Assembly: GCF_010994375.1 (NCBI RefSeq)
Contig: NZ_WHMA01000028.1
Span: forward strand, 1 to 35,208
Origin: Halomonas sp. NO4
GTDB lineage: Bacteria > Pseudomonadota > Gammaproteobacteria > Pseudomonadales > Halomonadaceae
DNA length: 35,208 nucleotides
Direction: 5' to 3'
Shown: positions 24,714-32,035 of the stretch, piece by piece
Position numbering within the stretch: the first letter of the stretch is position 1
Layout of the letters: each line of letters opens with the position of its first letter
The notes under the pieces: generated by a model
What the model was told of the DNA's origin: nothing
What the model saw: only the letters and a program-made list of their open reading frames with translations
Databases searched by the model: none
Translations under genes and position numbers: made by a program

Positions 24714-25830
24714 ACGACACCGCGGTGGCCTCGGCGCCCTGCTGCTGGGCCTGAGCCTGACACTGAACCCGGGCCTGGCGCCGGCCGCCGACAGCGAGGA
24801 GAGCGCCGAGGCCCTGACCGTGCTGAGCTGGGGAGGCGCCTACGAGCGCGCCCAGCGCGAGGCGTGGTTCGACCCGTTCACGGCCGAGACCGGCATCCCC
24901 ATCGAGGCGGCACGCTATGACGGCGGCCTTGCCGGGCTACGCGACGCCGTCGCCAGCGGCGAGGTGCCCTGGGACGTCATCGATATGACGCGCAGCGACG
25001 CCATGGCCGCCTGCGCAGAGGGCCTGCTCGAGCCACTGTCCCCCAACCTGCTCGCCCCGGCCCCCGACGGGACCCCGCCGGAGCGGGACTTCCTGCCCGA
25101 CTCCTTCGGCCGCTGCGCCATCACCCACACCCTCTTTGCGACGGTGGTCGCCTACCGCCGCGACGCCTTCCCCGGCCAGCGCCCCACCGCCATCGGCGAT
25201 CTCTTCGACACCCAGCGCTTCCCCGGGCCGCGCGCCCTGCAGCGCACCCCGGCGGTCAACCTGGAGTGGGGCCTGCTCGCCTACCGCGTTCCCCGCGAGG
25301 AGCTCTACGGCCTGCTCAGCACCCGGCGCGGGCTGGCCCTGGCCCTCGACAGCCTGGAGCGACTCGACACCATCCGCTGGTGGGAAGGCGGCGAGCAGCC
25401 GGTGGAGTGGCTGCTGGAGGGCGAGGTGGTGATGGCCTCGGGCTACAACGGCCGCTTCTTCGATGCCATGGTGCACCGCGATGCTCCCATCGAGATTCTC
25501 TGGGACGGCCAGGTCCAGGAGCACGAGACCTGGGTGATCCCGCGCGGCGCTCGCCACCCCGAGGCCGCGCGGGACTTCATCCGCTTCACCACCACCACCG
25601 AGCGTCTCGCCGAACTGGCGCGACGCATTCCCTACGGCCCGGCGCGACGCTCCGCTACCCGCCAGGTAACCACCCACCCAGAGACCGGCCAGGACATGCG
25701 CCTGCACCTGCCCACCCACCCCCTCAACGCCGAGAACGCCATCGTCAAGGACGAGGCCTGGTATGCGCGCACCCAGGAGCGTATCAGCGACTACTTCCGC
25801 GACTGGCTGGCCGCACACGCCGACGAGTGA
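24700..25830 (+). CDS. orphan ABC transporter substrate-binding protein (PotD/spermidine-putrescine type)
   Basis: The protein has 376 residues and a signal peptide of about 30 residues ending in LAPAAD. LTVLSWGGAYERAQREAWFD and GGLAGLRDAVASGEVPWDVI are typical of SBP_bac_8-type binding proteins for polyamines and similar ligands. MASGYNGRFFDAM and WDGQVQEHETWVIPRGARHP follow. GGAGGAG lies 4-5 nt before the ATG, inside the last codons of the ClC gene, which it overlaps by 14 bp. No ATPase or permease gene of this transporter class is nearby. It may work with a transporter elsewhere or act as a ligand sensor for the ClC protein; the latter is speculation from the overlap. Confidence 0.87.
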   Translation: MAPARRHRGGLGALLLGLSLTLNPGLAPAADSEESAEALTVLSWGGAYERAQREAWFDPFTAETGIPIEAARYDGGLAGLRDAVASGEVPWDVIDMTRSDAMAACAEGLLEPLSPNLLAPAPDGTPPERDFLPDSFGRCAITHTLFATVVAYRRDAFPGQRPTAIGDLFDTQRFPGPRALQRTPAVNLEWGLLAYRVPREELYGLLSTRRGLALALDSLERLDTIRWWEGGEQPVEWLLEGEVVMASGYNGRFFDAMVHRDAPIEILWDGQVQEHETWVIPRGARHPEAARDFIRFTTTTERLAELARRIPYGPARRSATRQVTTHPETGQDMRLHLPTHPLNAENAIVKDEAWYARTQERISDYFRDWLAAHADE

Positions 25831-25852
25831 CCCTTGCCGGCCGGTGCGCGCC

Positions 25853-26977
25853 TCACTGGCGCTGGCGTATCCAGCCCACCAGGGCGATCCAGCCGGCCGA
25901 GCCCAGGATCAGCGCCAGGGCGATGCCCAGCACCTGCGGGTAGCTGTAGACCTGCCAGGCCTGGAGCAGGAAGCGCAGCACCAGGAAGATCGCCACGATA
26001 TGGAAGATGAAGGCCATCAGCGCATCGGAGCCGATGACGGTGAGCGGGCGCCAGGCGCGCGCCGCCCGCTCGCCGCCCCACAGGCAGAGCGACAGGATCA
26101 TCAGGGCGCCACCCAGGCTGAACAGCATGAAGGGTAGGGCCGGCGGGTGCTTGCCATCGTTCCAGGCCACCGCCTCCAGCGCCGCCTCGAGCGCCGGCAG
26201 CGACACCGCCACGAAGGCCAGCAGCAAGGCGCCGCCCGCCCCGACCAGGGCCAGTACCAGGCGACGGCGCCACGCCGACCGTGCATCGCTGCGCAGGATC
26301 GCCTCGCCGATCAGCAGCCCCAGCATCACCAGCGGCAGGCGTGAGAGCTGGCCCCAGACGTAGTGGTCCTCGTCCTCGACGAGAAGCGCCTTGAGGGGCT
26401 CGTTGCCCCAGAAGGCGAAATGGCGCTCCAGCCAGCCGGCAAGCAGCGCCACGCCCACCGGGGCGAGCAGCCGTGCGGCAAGCGGCAGACGACGCCACAG
26501 CGGCAGCCCCCAGGGCAGCCACAGCAACGCGATGGCGTAGAAGCCCAGGATCTCGACCCAGATGGGGAAGCGCTGGTACAGCAGGGTATCGAGGATGTCT
26601 TGCGGCGCGTACAGCGGCAGCATCTCGACCACCGTGAGCACCTTGTACCAGAACAGCACCTCGAGGCCGCGCAGCAGCAGCTTGAGGCGCCGGCGCGGCC
26701 AGTCCGGCGCGTCGGTGTGCGGCAGGAAGGCCACCGCCAGGGCGACCCCGAACACCGTGATGAAAAGTGACGAGGCGAACTTGGTGAGCAGGTGAATCGG
26801 CACCAGGCCCCAGTCGGGCAGTTCTCCGACACCCAGCAGGCCACTGGCCGTGTGGCTCAGGATCATGAGCGCGATGGCCACGCCGCGCGCCAGGTCGATC
26901 GCCGCGATGCGCCTCTGAGCCGCCGGCAGCACCGGCCGCTCTGCCAGTCTCGCTGCGATCGCCTGCCCTTGACTCAT
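25853..26977 (-). CDS. DUF1624 (heparan-alpha-glucosaminide N-acetyltransferase-like) membrane protein
   Basis: The protein has 374 residues and about ten hydrophobic segments. The opening RIAAIDLARGVAIALMILSH at 22-41 is the hallmark of DUF1624 and related membrane acyltransferases, with the conserved histidine at its end. FWYKVLTVVEMLPLYAPQDI and FPIWVEILGFY follow. The human relative moves acetyl groups from acetyl-CoA across the lysosomal membrane; the bacterial substrate is unknown. The gene follows the GFA gene on the same strand after 103 bp and converges with the orphan binding protein gene. Confidence 0.85.
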   Translation of the reverse strand: MSQGQAIAARLAERPVLPAAQRRIAAIDLARGVAIALMILSHTASGLLGVGELPDWGLVPIHLLTKFASSLFITVFGVALAVAFLPHTDAPDWPRRRLKLLLRGLEVLFWYKVLTVVEMLPLYAPQDILDTLLYQRFPIWVEILGFYAIALLWLPWGLPLWRRLPLAARLLAPVGVALLAGWLERHFAFWGNEPLKALLVEDEDHYVWGQLSRLPLVMLGLLIGEAILRSDARSAWRRRLVLALVGAGGALLLAFVAVSLPALEAALEAVAWNDGKHPPALPFMLFSLGGALMILSLCLWGGERAARAWRPLTVIGSDALMAFIFHIVAIFLVLRFLLQAWQVYSYPQVLGIALALILGSAGWIALVGWIRQRQ

Positions 26978-27002
26978 CCGGCAGCCTCGTCGTGGTCACG
27001 CG

Positions 27003-27039
27003 GCGTCGCTGCCAAGGGCCGACACCAGGCAAGCGACGC
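27003..27039 (-). terminator. possible stem-loop after the GFA gene
   Basis: GCGTCGCT (27003-27010) and AGCGACGC (27032-27039) are complementary and can be extended inward by GCC/GGC with a one-base bulge. The structure lies between the GFA stop and the DUF1624 start. No T-run is present. It may separate the two transcripts. Confidence 0.3.
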
Positions 27040-27080
27040 GCCGAGCCCTTCGCCGCCCGGCCGTCGCACTGAGCCCTGCG

Positions 27081-27515
27081 TCACTCATCCAGTGTCTGGC
27101 CCGAACCCCCCATCTCCGCCGGGACGTCCTTCAGCTTGGGCAGGCCGTCGCGCAGCGCCAGCACGGACTCCTGGTAGTGGACATGCAGCCCCGGCGCGAA
27201 GGGAAAGTCGGGAATGACCGCGGCGTAGACGTCGATCAGCCCCATCTCGGGGTGCTCGGTCATCACGTGGCCGCCGCAGGTCTGGCACCACTGGCGACGA
27301 CTGGCCGGCGTCCGGCTGTAACTGGCCAGGTTGTCGGCCCCCTGGGTGATTCGAACGGCATCCGGCTTCCACAGAGTGAAGGCGTTTACCGGGCCCGCCG
27401 ACCACTGCCGGCACGATTCGCAGTGGCAGTAACCCATGCCAGCCGGCTCGCCGGTCACCTCCACCTGCACGGCGCCACAGAAACAGCCGCCCCGGTAGCT
27501 CTGTGCGTTGCTCAT
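27081..27515 (-). CDS. GFA family zinc-binding protein
   Basis: The protein has 144 residues and the cysteine pattern of the GFA/CENP-V family: CFC at 11-13, CHCESC at 30-35 and CQTC at 77-80, which bind two zinc ions. The family is named after glutathione-dependent formaldehyde-activating enzyme, but most members have no proven activity. The start was set by GGGAGG 6 nt upstream of the ATG; the longer frame has no family support. It lies 65 bp after the last gene of the peptide ABC operon on the same strand and could be read through from it. Confidence 0.88.
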   Translation of the reverse strand: MSNAQSYRGGCFCGAVQVEVTGEPAGMGYCHCESCRQWSAGPVNAFTLWKPDAVRITQGADNLASYSRTPASRRQWCQTCGGHVMTEHPEMGLIDVYAAVIPDFPFAPGLHVHYQESVLALRDGLPKLKDVPAEMGGSGQTLDE

Positions 27516-27580
27516 GGCACACCTCCCCAAGATACCTGACTTCGTCGATTGCCCCATTCAGTGTAGCCACCCGAGGCCGC

Positions 27581-28594
27581 TCAGCGATGCAGCCAGCAGG
27601 CCGAGCGATGGCCGTGGCGCGGCTCGAAGTCGGGCGGGTCGTCACGGTCGCAGAGCCCGGCCATGAAATGCGGGCAGCGCGGATGGAAGCGGCACGCCGC
27701 GGGCGGATGCAAGAGGCTCGGCGGCTCGCCCGCGGGGACCTCGCGCAGGCGGGTGGCATTGGCGGCGTCGGGGTCGGCCAGCGCCGCGAGCAGCGCCTGG
27801 GTGTAGGGGTGCTGCGGGTGGTCGAGCAGGTCGTCCACAGAAGCGCTCTCCACCACCCGGCCGGCGTACATGACGAAGATACGCTCTGCATAGTGGCGTA
27901 CGGTGGAGAGGTCGTGGGTGATGAAGGCCAGCGTCAGCTCGCGCTCCTGCTGAATGCGCCACAGCAACTCGAGGATCTCCACCCGCACCGAGGCGTCGAG
28001 CATCGACACCGGTTCGTCGGCGATCACCAGCGATGGCGCCAGGATCAGGGCGCGGGCGATCACCACCCGCTGCTGCTGGCCGCCGCTCAGCATGTGGGGA
28101 AACTTGCTCAGGTACTCCTCGGCCGGCGACAGGCGCACCTCCTCGAGCGCTGCGCGAATGCGCCGCTCGCGCTCGGCGCGCGCCTTGACGCCATGGATGA
28201 TCAGCGGTTCGGCGAGAATGCGCCCGACGTCGAGAAAGGGCGGCAGCGCCCCGTAGGGGTCCTGCTGGACATAGCCCACCTCGGCGCGGTACGCCTTGAG
28301 CTCACGCCCCTTGAGCGCCCCCAGCGAGCGTCCGCCGAAGCGCACCTCGCCCCGGGTGGGCCGGTGCAGGCCGAGCAGGGTTCGCGCCAGCGAGCTCTTG
28401 CCGCAGCCGCTCTCACCCACGAAGGCCACCGCCTCGCCGCGTTCGAGCGCGAAATCGACCCCGTCCACGGCGCGCACCGAGCCCACGCGCAGGAACCCCC
28501 ACTGGCGCAGCTCGAACCAGGTGTGCAGCCCCTCCACCGCCAGCAGCGGCGACTCACCGGCGCTGCGGGTCTCGGCCATCTCGCGGTTGCTCAT
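27581..28594 (-). CDS. oligopeptide/dipeptide-type ABC transporter ATP-binding protein (DppF-like)
   Basis: The protein has 337 residues. Walker A is GESGCGKSS at 60-68, the signature [13 protein letters not shown] lies near 168-180, and Walker B is SLVIADEP with VSMLDASV after it. The C-terminal oligo_HPY region, from about 260, has CRFHPRCPHFMAGLC and a final CW, a cysteine set known in Opp/Dpp ATPases and linked to an iron-sulfur site in some. The gene is last of five leftward genes of one importer and overlaps the DppD-like gene by 4 bp. Alternative substrates for this importer class are oligosaccharides or nickel complexes. Confidence 0.93.
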   Translation of the reverse strand: MSNREMAETRSAGESPLLAVEGLHTWFELRQWGFLRVGSVRAVDGVDFALERGEAVAFVGESGCGKSSLARTLLGLHRPTRGEVRFGGRSLGALKGRELKAYRAEVGYVQQDPYGALPPFLDVGRILAEPLIIHGVKARAERERRIRAALEEVRLSPAEEYLSKFPHMLSGGQQQRVVIARALILAPSLVIADEPVSMLDASVRVEILELLWRIQQERELTLAFITHDLSTVRHYAERIFVMYAGRVVESASVDDLLDHPQHPYTQALLAALADPDAANATRLREVPAGEPPSLLHPPAACRFHPRCPHFMAGLCDRDDPPDFEPRHGHRSACWLHR

Positions 28595-29577
28595 CGGCCA
28601 CCTCCCGGATTGCCCTCATTCTCGGCATGCAGCCAGCAGCGCGCCCGATGCCGCTCGCCTAGACGGAAGGCGGGCGGGTCCTGGGCGCAGCGCGCGAAGC
28701 GATACGGACAGCGTTCGGCGAAGCGGCAACCGCCGGGCGGATCGAAGAGGCTCGGCGGCTGGCCGGGAATCGGCTCCGGGCGGGTGCGCTGGCGCAGGCG
28801 CGGGACGCTGGCCATCAGCATCTGCGAATAGGGATGGGCCGGCTCGCCGAAGAAGCGCGCGGCATCGGCGACCTCGACGAGCTGGCCGGCGTACATCAGT
28901 GCCACCCGGTCGGCCAGCTCGCTGGAGGTGGCGACGTCGTGTGTGATCAGTATGAAGCTCGTGTCCAGCTCGCGCTTGATGCGCTTCAGGGCGTTCATGA
29001 TGCTCGCCTGGGTGAGCACGTCGAGCGCCGAGGTGGGCTCGTCGAGAATCACCAGCTCCGGCTCGGCGACCAGCGCCATGGCCAGCACCACGCGCTGGCG
29101 CATGCCGCCGGAGAGCTCGAAGGGGTAGCGCGCCAGGAAATCCGTAGACACTCCCACTAATTCCAGCACCTCCACGGCCCGGTCCAGGGCGCGCTTGCGC
29201 GACCAGCCGTGCAGCACCCGCAGCGGTTCGGCGACCTGCTCGCCCACCCGCACCACCGGGTTGAGGGCGTTCATGGAGGCCTGCATCACCAGCGCCAGGC
29301 GCGACCACTGCACCTCGCGGCGGAAGCGCTCGTCGGGCAGCGCCGACACCTCTACCTCGCCCAGGCGGACCCGCCCGCCCTGGTGGGCGACGTTGCGCGG
29401 CAGCACGCGCATCAGGGCCTTGGCCAGCGAGCTCTTGCCGCAGCCGGACTCGCCCAGCACCACCAGCGCCTCATTGCGCCTGATGTCGAAGCTGATGCCA
29501 TCCACGGCCCGCACCGTCCCCTGGCGGGTCCGGTAGTGCAGCGCCAGTTCTTCCACGCGCAGCAGCGTCTCGCTCAT
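28591..29577 (-). CDS. oligopeptide/dipeptide-type ABC transporter ATP-binding protein (DppD-like)
   Basis: The protein has 328 residues. Walker A is GESGCGKSS at 42-50, the signature is ELSGGMRQRVVLAMAL, and Walker B is ELVILDEPTSALD. The C-terminal HPY region reads HPYSQMLMAS and then CRFAERCPYRFARC with a final CW. VMQASMNALNPVVRVGEQV is the usual Q-loop context of this subfamily. It pairs with the DppF-like ATPase, whose start it overlaps by 4 bp. Its ATG overlaps the stop of the permease gene by one base. An in-frame extension far upstream would run through that permease gene and is not coding. Confidence 0.93.
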   Translation of the reverse strand: MSETLLRVEELALHYRTRQGTVRAVDGISFDIRRNEALVVLGESGCGKSSLAKALMRVLPRNVAHQGGRVRLGEVEVSALPDERFRREVQWSRLALVMQASMNALNPVVRVGEQVAEPLRVLHGWSRKRALDRAVEVLELVGVSTDFLARYPFELSGGMRQRVVLAMALVAEPELVILDEPTSALDVLTQASIMNALKRIKRELDTSFILITHDVATSSELADRVALMYAGQLVEVADAARFFGEPAHPYSQMLMASVPRLRQRTRPEPIPGQPPSLFDPPGGCRFAERCPYRFARCAQDPPAFRLGERHRARCWLHAENEGNPGGGR

Positions 29578-30917
29578 CACAGGCTCCTCAGCCGCGGATT
29601 GAAGACACGGTCCAGGGCGAAGCCGAGCATGGCGAAGCCCAGCCCGGTGAGCATCAGCAGCACCGCCGGCGATACCACCCAGTAGTAGTAGCCGTTGTAG
29701 AGCGCGCTCTGTTGCTGGGCGTCGTTGAGCACCTTGCCCCAGGTGGGCAGCAGCGGGTCGCCGAGCCCCAGCACGGCCAGCGACGCCTCGAGGAACACGA
29801 AGGTGGGAATCAGCGTGACGAAGGTGGGGATCAGCACCGGCAGGATGCGCGGGATCAGATAGCGCAGCACGATGCGCCCGTTGCCCGCCCCGTACGCCTG
29901 GGCCGCCTCGATGTAGGGCGCCTCGCGGATCGGCAGCAGCATCGCCCGGTACATCTTGATCCCGGCGCTGAAGATGCCCAGCACCACCACCACCCCGAGC
30001 ATCAACCAGATGCTGGTGGAATACAGCGTCCCGACCATGACAAGGATCGGCAGCATGGGCAGGATCATGTTCACCTCGGTGAGGCGCTGGATCGCGGCGT
30101 CCACCCAGCCGCGATACCACACCCCCACCGCCGCGATGACCAGGGTGGTGATGGTGGTGCCCACCGCCGCCAACAGACCGAAGGCCAGCGCCACCGGCGT
30201 GCCCCACATCAACGCCAGGCTCAGATCACGGCGCTGGTGGTCGGTGCCGGCCAGGCCGTGCACCTGACCGTAGAGCACCAGATCGGCCGTGAGGCTCGCC
30301 TCGGCATCGAACACCACCGCATCGAGGAGCAGCGTGTAGCGCCCCGGCAGCACCTGCGGCTCCTCTTCCCTCCTGGGGTCGGCGAGCAGCCCGATGTGCG
30401 GCACCAGCCCGCCCAGACGGCGCTCCAGCGCGCGATCCTGGGAGAGCGCGATGCGTTCCCGCTCACCCAGGCGGTGGCCGCCGAGCGCGATCTCGCGCCC
30501 GTCCGGCGTCTGCCACACCAGCCGCACGAAGGGGCGCTGGTCATGTCCCTCGGCGCGCAGGAAGAGGTTCATCTCACTGGGAAAGCCGCCGGCATCAAAG
30601 TCGAAGGCAAGCGGGATGCGCAGGCGGCGTCCGCCCTCGAAGGCCCGCGACTCCACCTCGGCCGCCTCGCTTGACACGGTGCGGGTGCGCGGCGCCTCGC
30701 CGCCGGTCAGCCGGTCGAGCCAGACCGGCCCGGCATTGACCGGGTGGCGCTGCCACACTTCACCGCCGCGCCACTGGGCCAGCGCCTCGGAATAGGGGAT
30801 GGCGATCACCGTGTAGAGCGACAGCCCCACCAGGGCGGCGATGATCGCCATGCCCACCAGCGCCGAGGGGTAGCGACGCAGCTCGCCAAGGCCCTCGCGC
30901 CACCGTCCGCCCATCAT
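29577..30917 (-). CDS. peptide-type ABC transporter permease with large extracytoplasmic insertion (DppC-like)
   Basis: The protein has 446 residues, about 150 more than DppC. The first membrane helix lies near 20-40. A soluble stretch from about 45 to 215 follows, before the conserved GTDHQRRDLSLALMWGTPVA, which matches the GTDxxGRDxxSRLxxG motif. Five more helices and the EAA loop (YIEAAQAYGAGNGRIVLRYL) complete the family core. The insertion looks like beta-structure (LVWQTPDGREIALGGHRL, GRYTLLLDAVVFDA) and should face the periplasm. GGAGG lies 6 nt before the ATG at 30917. That ATG overlaps the stop of the DppB-like gene by 4 bp. Confidence 0.92.
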   Translation of the reverse strand: MMGGRWREGLGELRRYPSALVGMAIIAALVGLSLYTVIAIPYSEALAQWRGGEVWQRHPVNAGPVWLDRLTGGEAPRTRTVSSEAAEVESRAFEGGRRLRIPLAFDFDAGGFPSEMNLFLRAEGHDQRPFVRLVWQTPDGREIALGGHRLGERERIALSQDRALERRLGGLVPHIGLLADPRREEEPQVLPGRYTLLLDAVVFDAEASLTADLVLYGQVHGLAGTDHQRRDLSLALMWGTPVALAFGLLAAVGTTITTLVIAAVGVWYRGWVDAAIQRLTEVNMILPMLPILVMVGTLYSTSIWLMLGVVVVLGIFSAGIKMYRAMLLPIREAPYIEAAQAYGAGNGRIVLRYLIPRILPVLIPTFVTLIPTFVFLEASLAVLGLGDPLLPTWGKVLNDAQQQSALYNGYYYWVVSPAVLLMLTGLGFAMLGFALDRVFNPRLRSL

Positions 30918-32035
30918 CGCTGACCTCCTTCGATGCGCACCCGCGGGTCGAGCAGCGCATAGAGGATATCGAGAAGGAAGACCGTGACGGCCAGCAGGTA
31001 GGCAAAGATCACCACGCTGCCGATGATCACCGGGGTGTCGCGGTGGCCGATGGCCTGGAAGAGCAACGAGCCCAGCCCCGGCCAGTTGAAGACCTGCTCG
31101 AGGATGATCGCGCCGCTCCACAGCCCGATCAGCATGAGCAGGAAGCTGGTGATGATCGGCGACAGGGTCGGACGCAGGATGTAGCGCCGCTCGATCAGCC
31201 GCGACGGCAGGCCCTTGGCGCGGGCCATCTCCACGTAGTCCTCGCTGGCATGGATCAGGAAGAAGGTGCGCCAGGAATAGATGGAGATGAAGATCTGCGA
31301 CAGAAACATCGCTGCCACCGGCAACAGCAAGTGGCGCACCAGGCTACCCGCATAGGCCCAGTTCGACTCGGGCGGCGGCACGGCCACCATGCCCCCGGCC
31401 GGCAGCCACGGCACCACGAAGGCGAACAGCAGAATCAGGAAGATACCGTAGAACCAGCCGGGCGCCGCCGAGGTGGGCGCCAGAGCGACGACGCTGCGGT
31501 CCAGCGCGCTGCCGTAGCGCCGCGAGAGAAACAGCGCCACCAACACCGAGGTGAAGAACACCAGCAGGTTGGCGGTGCCGAACAGCAGCACCGTGGCCGG
31601 CAGGCGCTCGACGATGATGTCGTACACCGCCCGGGAGCCGCGGTCGCTGTGCATCTGCTCGGCGCGCCCCAGGTCGAGGCGCATGGCCTGCTGCAGGTAG
31701 TCGACGCTGCGCACCATGAAGGGCTCGTCGAGGCGCAACCGCTCCACCTCCAGCGCCACCTGGCGCTCTATCAGCTCGTGGCGCTCCTCGGAGGAGAGGT
31801 CCTGGAACGCCGGGTCGGCCCGCACCGCCTCGGCGGCCTCGCTGCGGATCTGCACGCGGCGCAGCTCATCCACCTGGCCACCCATGTTGGCGATGACAAT
31901 GGTCAGGTAGACCCCCACCAGCACGGTCACGAAGAGCGCCAGCAGCCGCTTGGCGGTGTACAGCAGCAGGCGCCGCAGGTCGCGCAGCCAGCCGCGGCGG
32001 GCCGGCCGCTGGATCGGGGCGGGGCTCTGGCTCAT
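30914..32035 (-). CDS. peptide-type ABC transporter permease (DppB-like) with enlarged first loop
   Basis: The protein has 373 residues, about 60 longer than usual. The first helix at about 27-50 is followed by a polar, helix-forming stretch of roughly 90 residues (ADPAFQDLSSEERHELIERQ). After this come the typical RLPATVLLFGTANLLVFF helix and the EAA loop, YVEMARAKGLPSRLIERRYI. The FNWPGLGSLLFQAI segment is the usual C-terminal hallmark. The start overlaps the stop of the binding protein gene by 4 bp. It forms the channel with the DppC-like permease. Confidence 0.92.
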   Translation of the reverse strand: MSQSPAPIQRPARRGWLRDLRRLLLYTAKRLLALFVTVLVGVYLTIVIANMGGQVDELRRVQIRSEAAEAVRADPAFQDLSSEERHELIERQVALEVERLRLDEPFMVRSVDYLQQAMRLDLGRAEQMHSDRGSRAVYDIIVERLPATVLLFGTANLLVFFTSVLVALFLSRRYGSALDRSVVALAPTSAAPGWFYGIFLILLFAFVVPWLPAGGMVAVPPPESNWAYAGSLVRHLLLPVAAMFLSQIFISIYSWRTFFLIHASEDYVEMARAKGLPSRLIERRYILRPTLSPIITSFLLMLIGLWSGAIILEQVFNWPGLGSLLFQAIGHRDTPVIIGSVVIFAYLLAVTVFLLDILYALLDPRVRIEGGQR

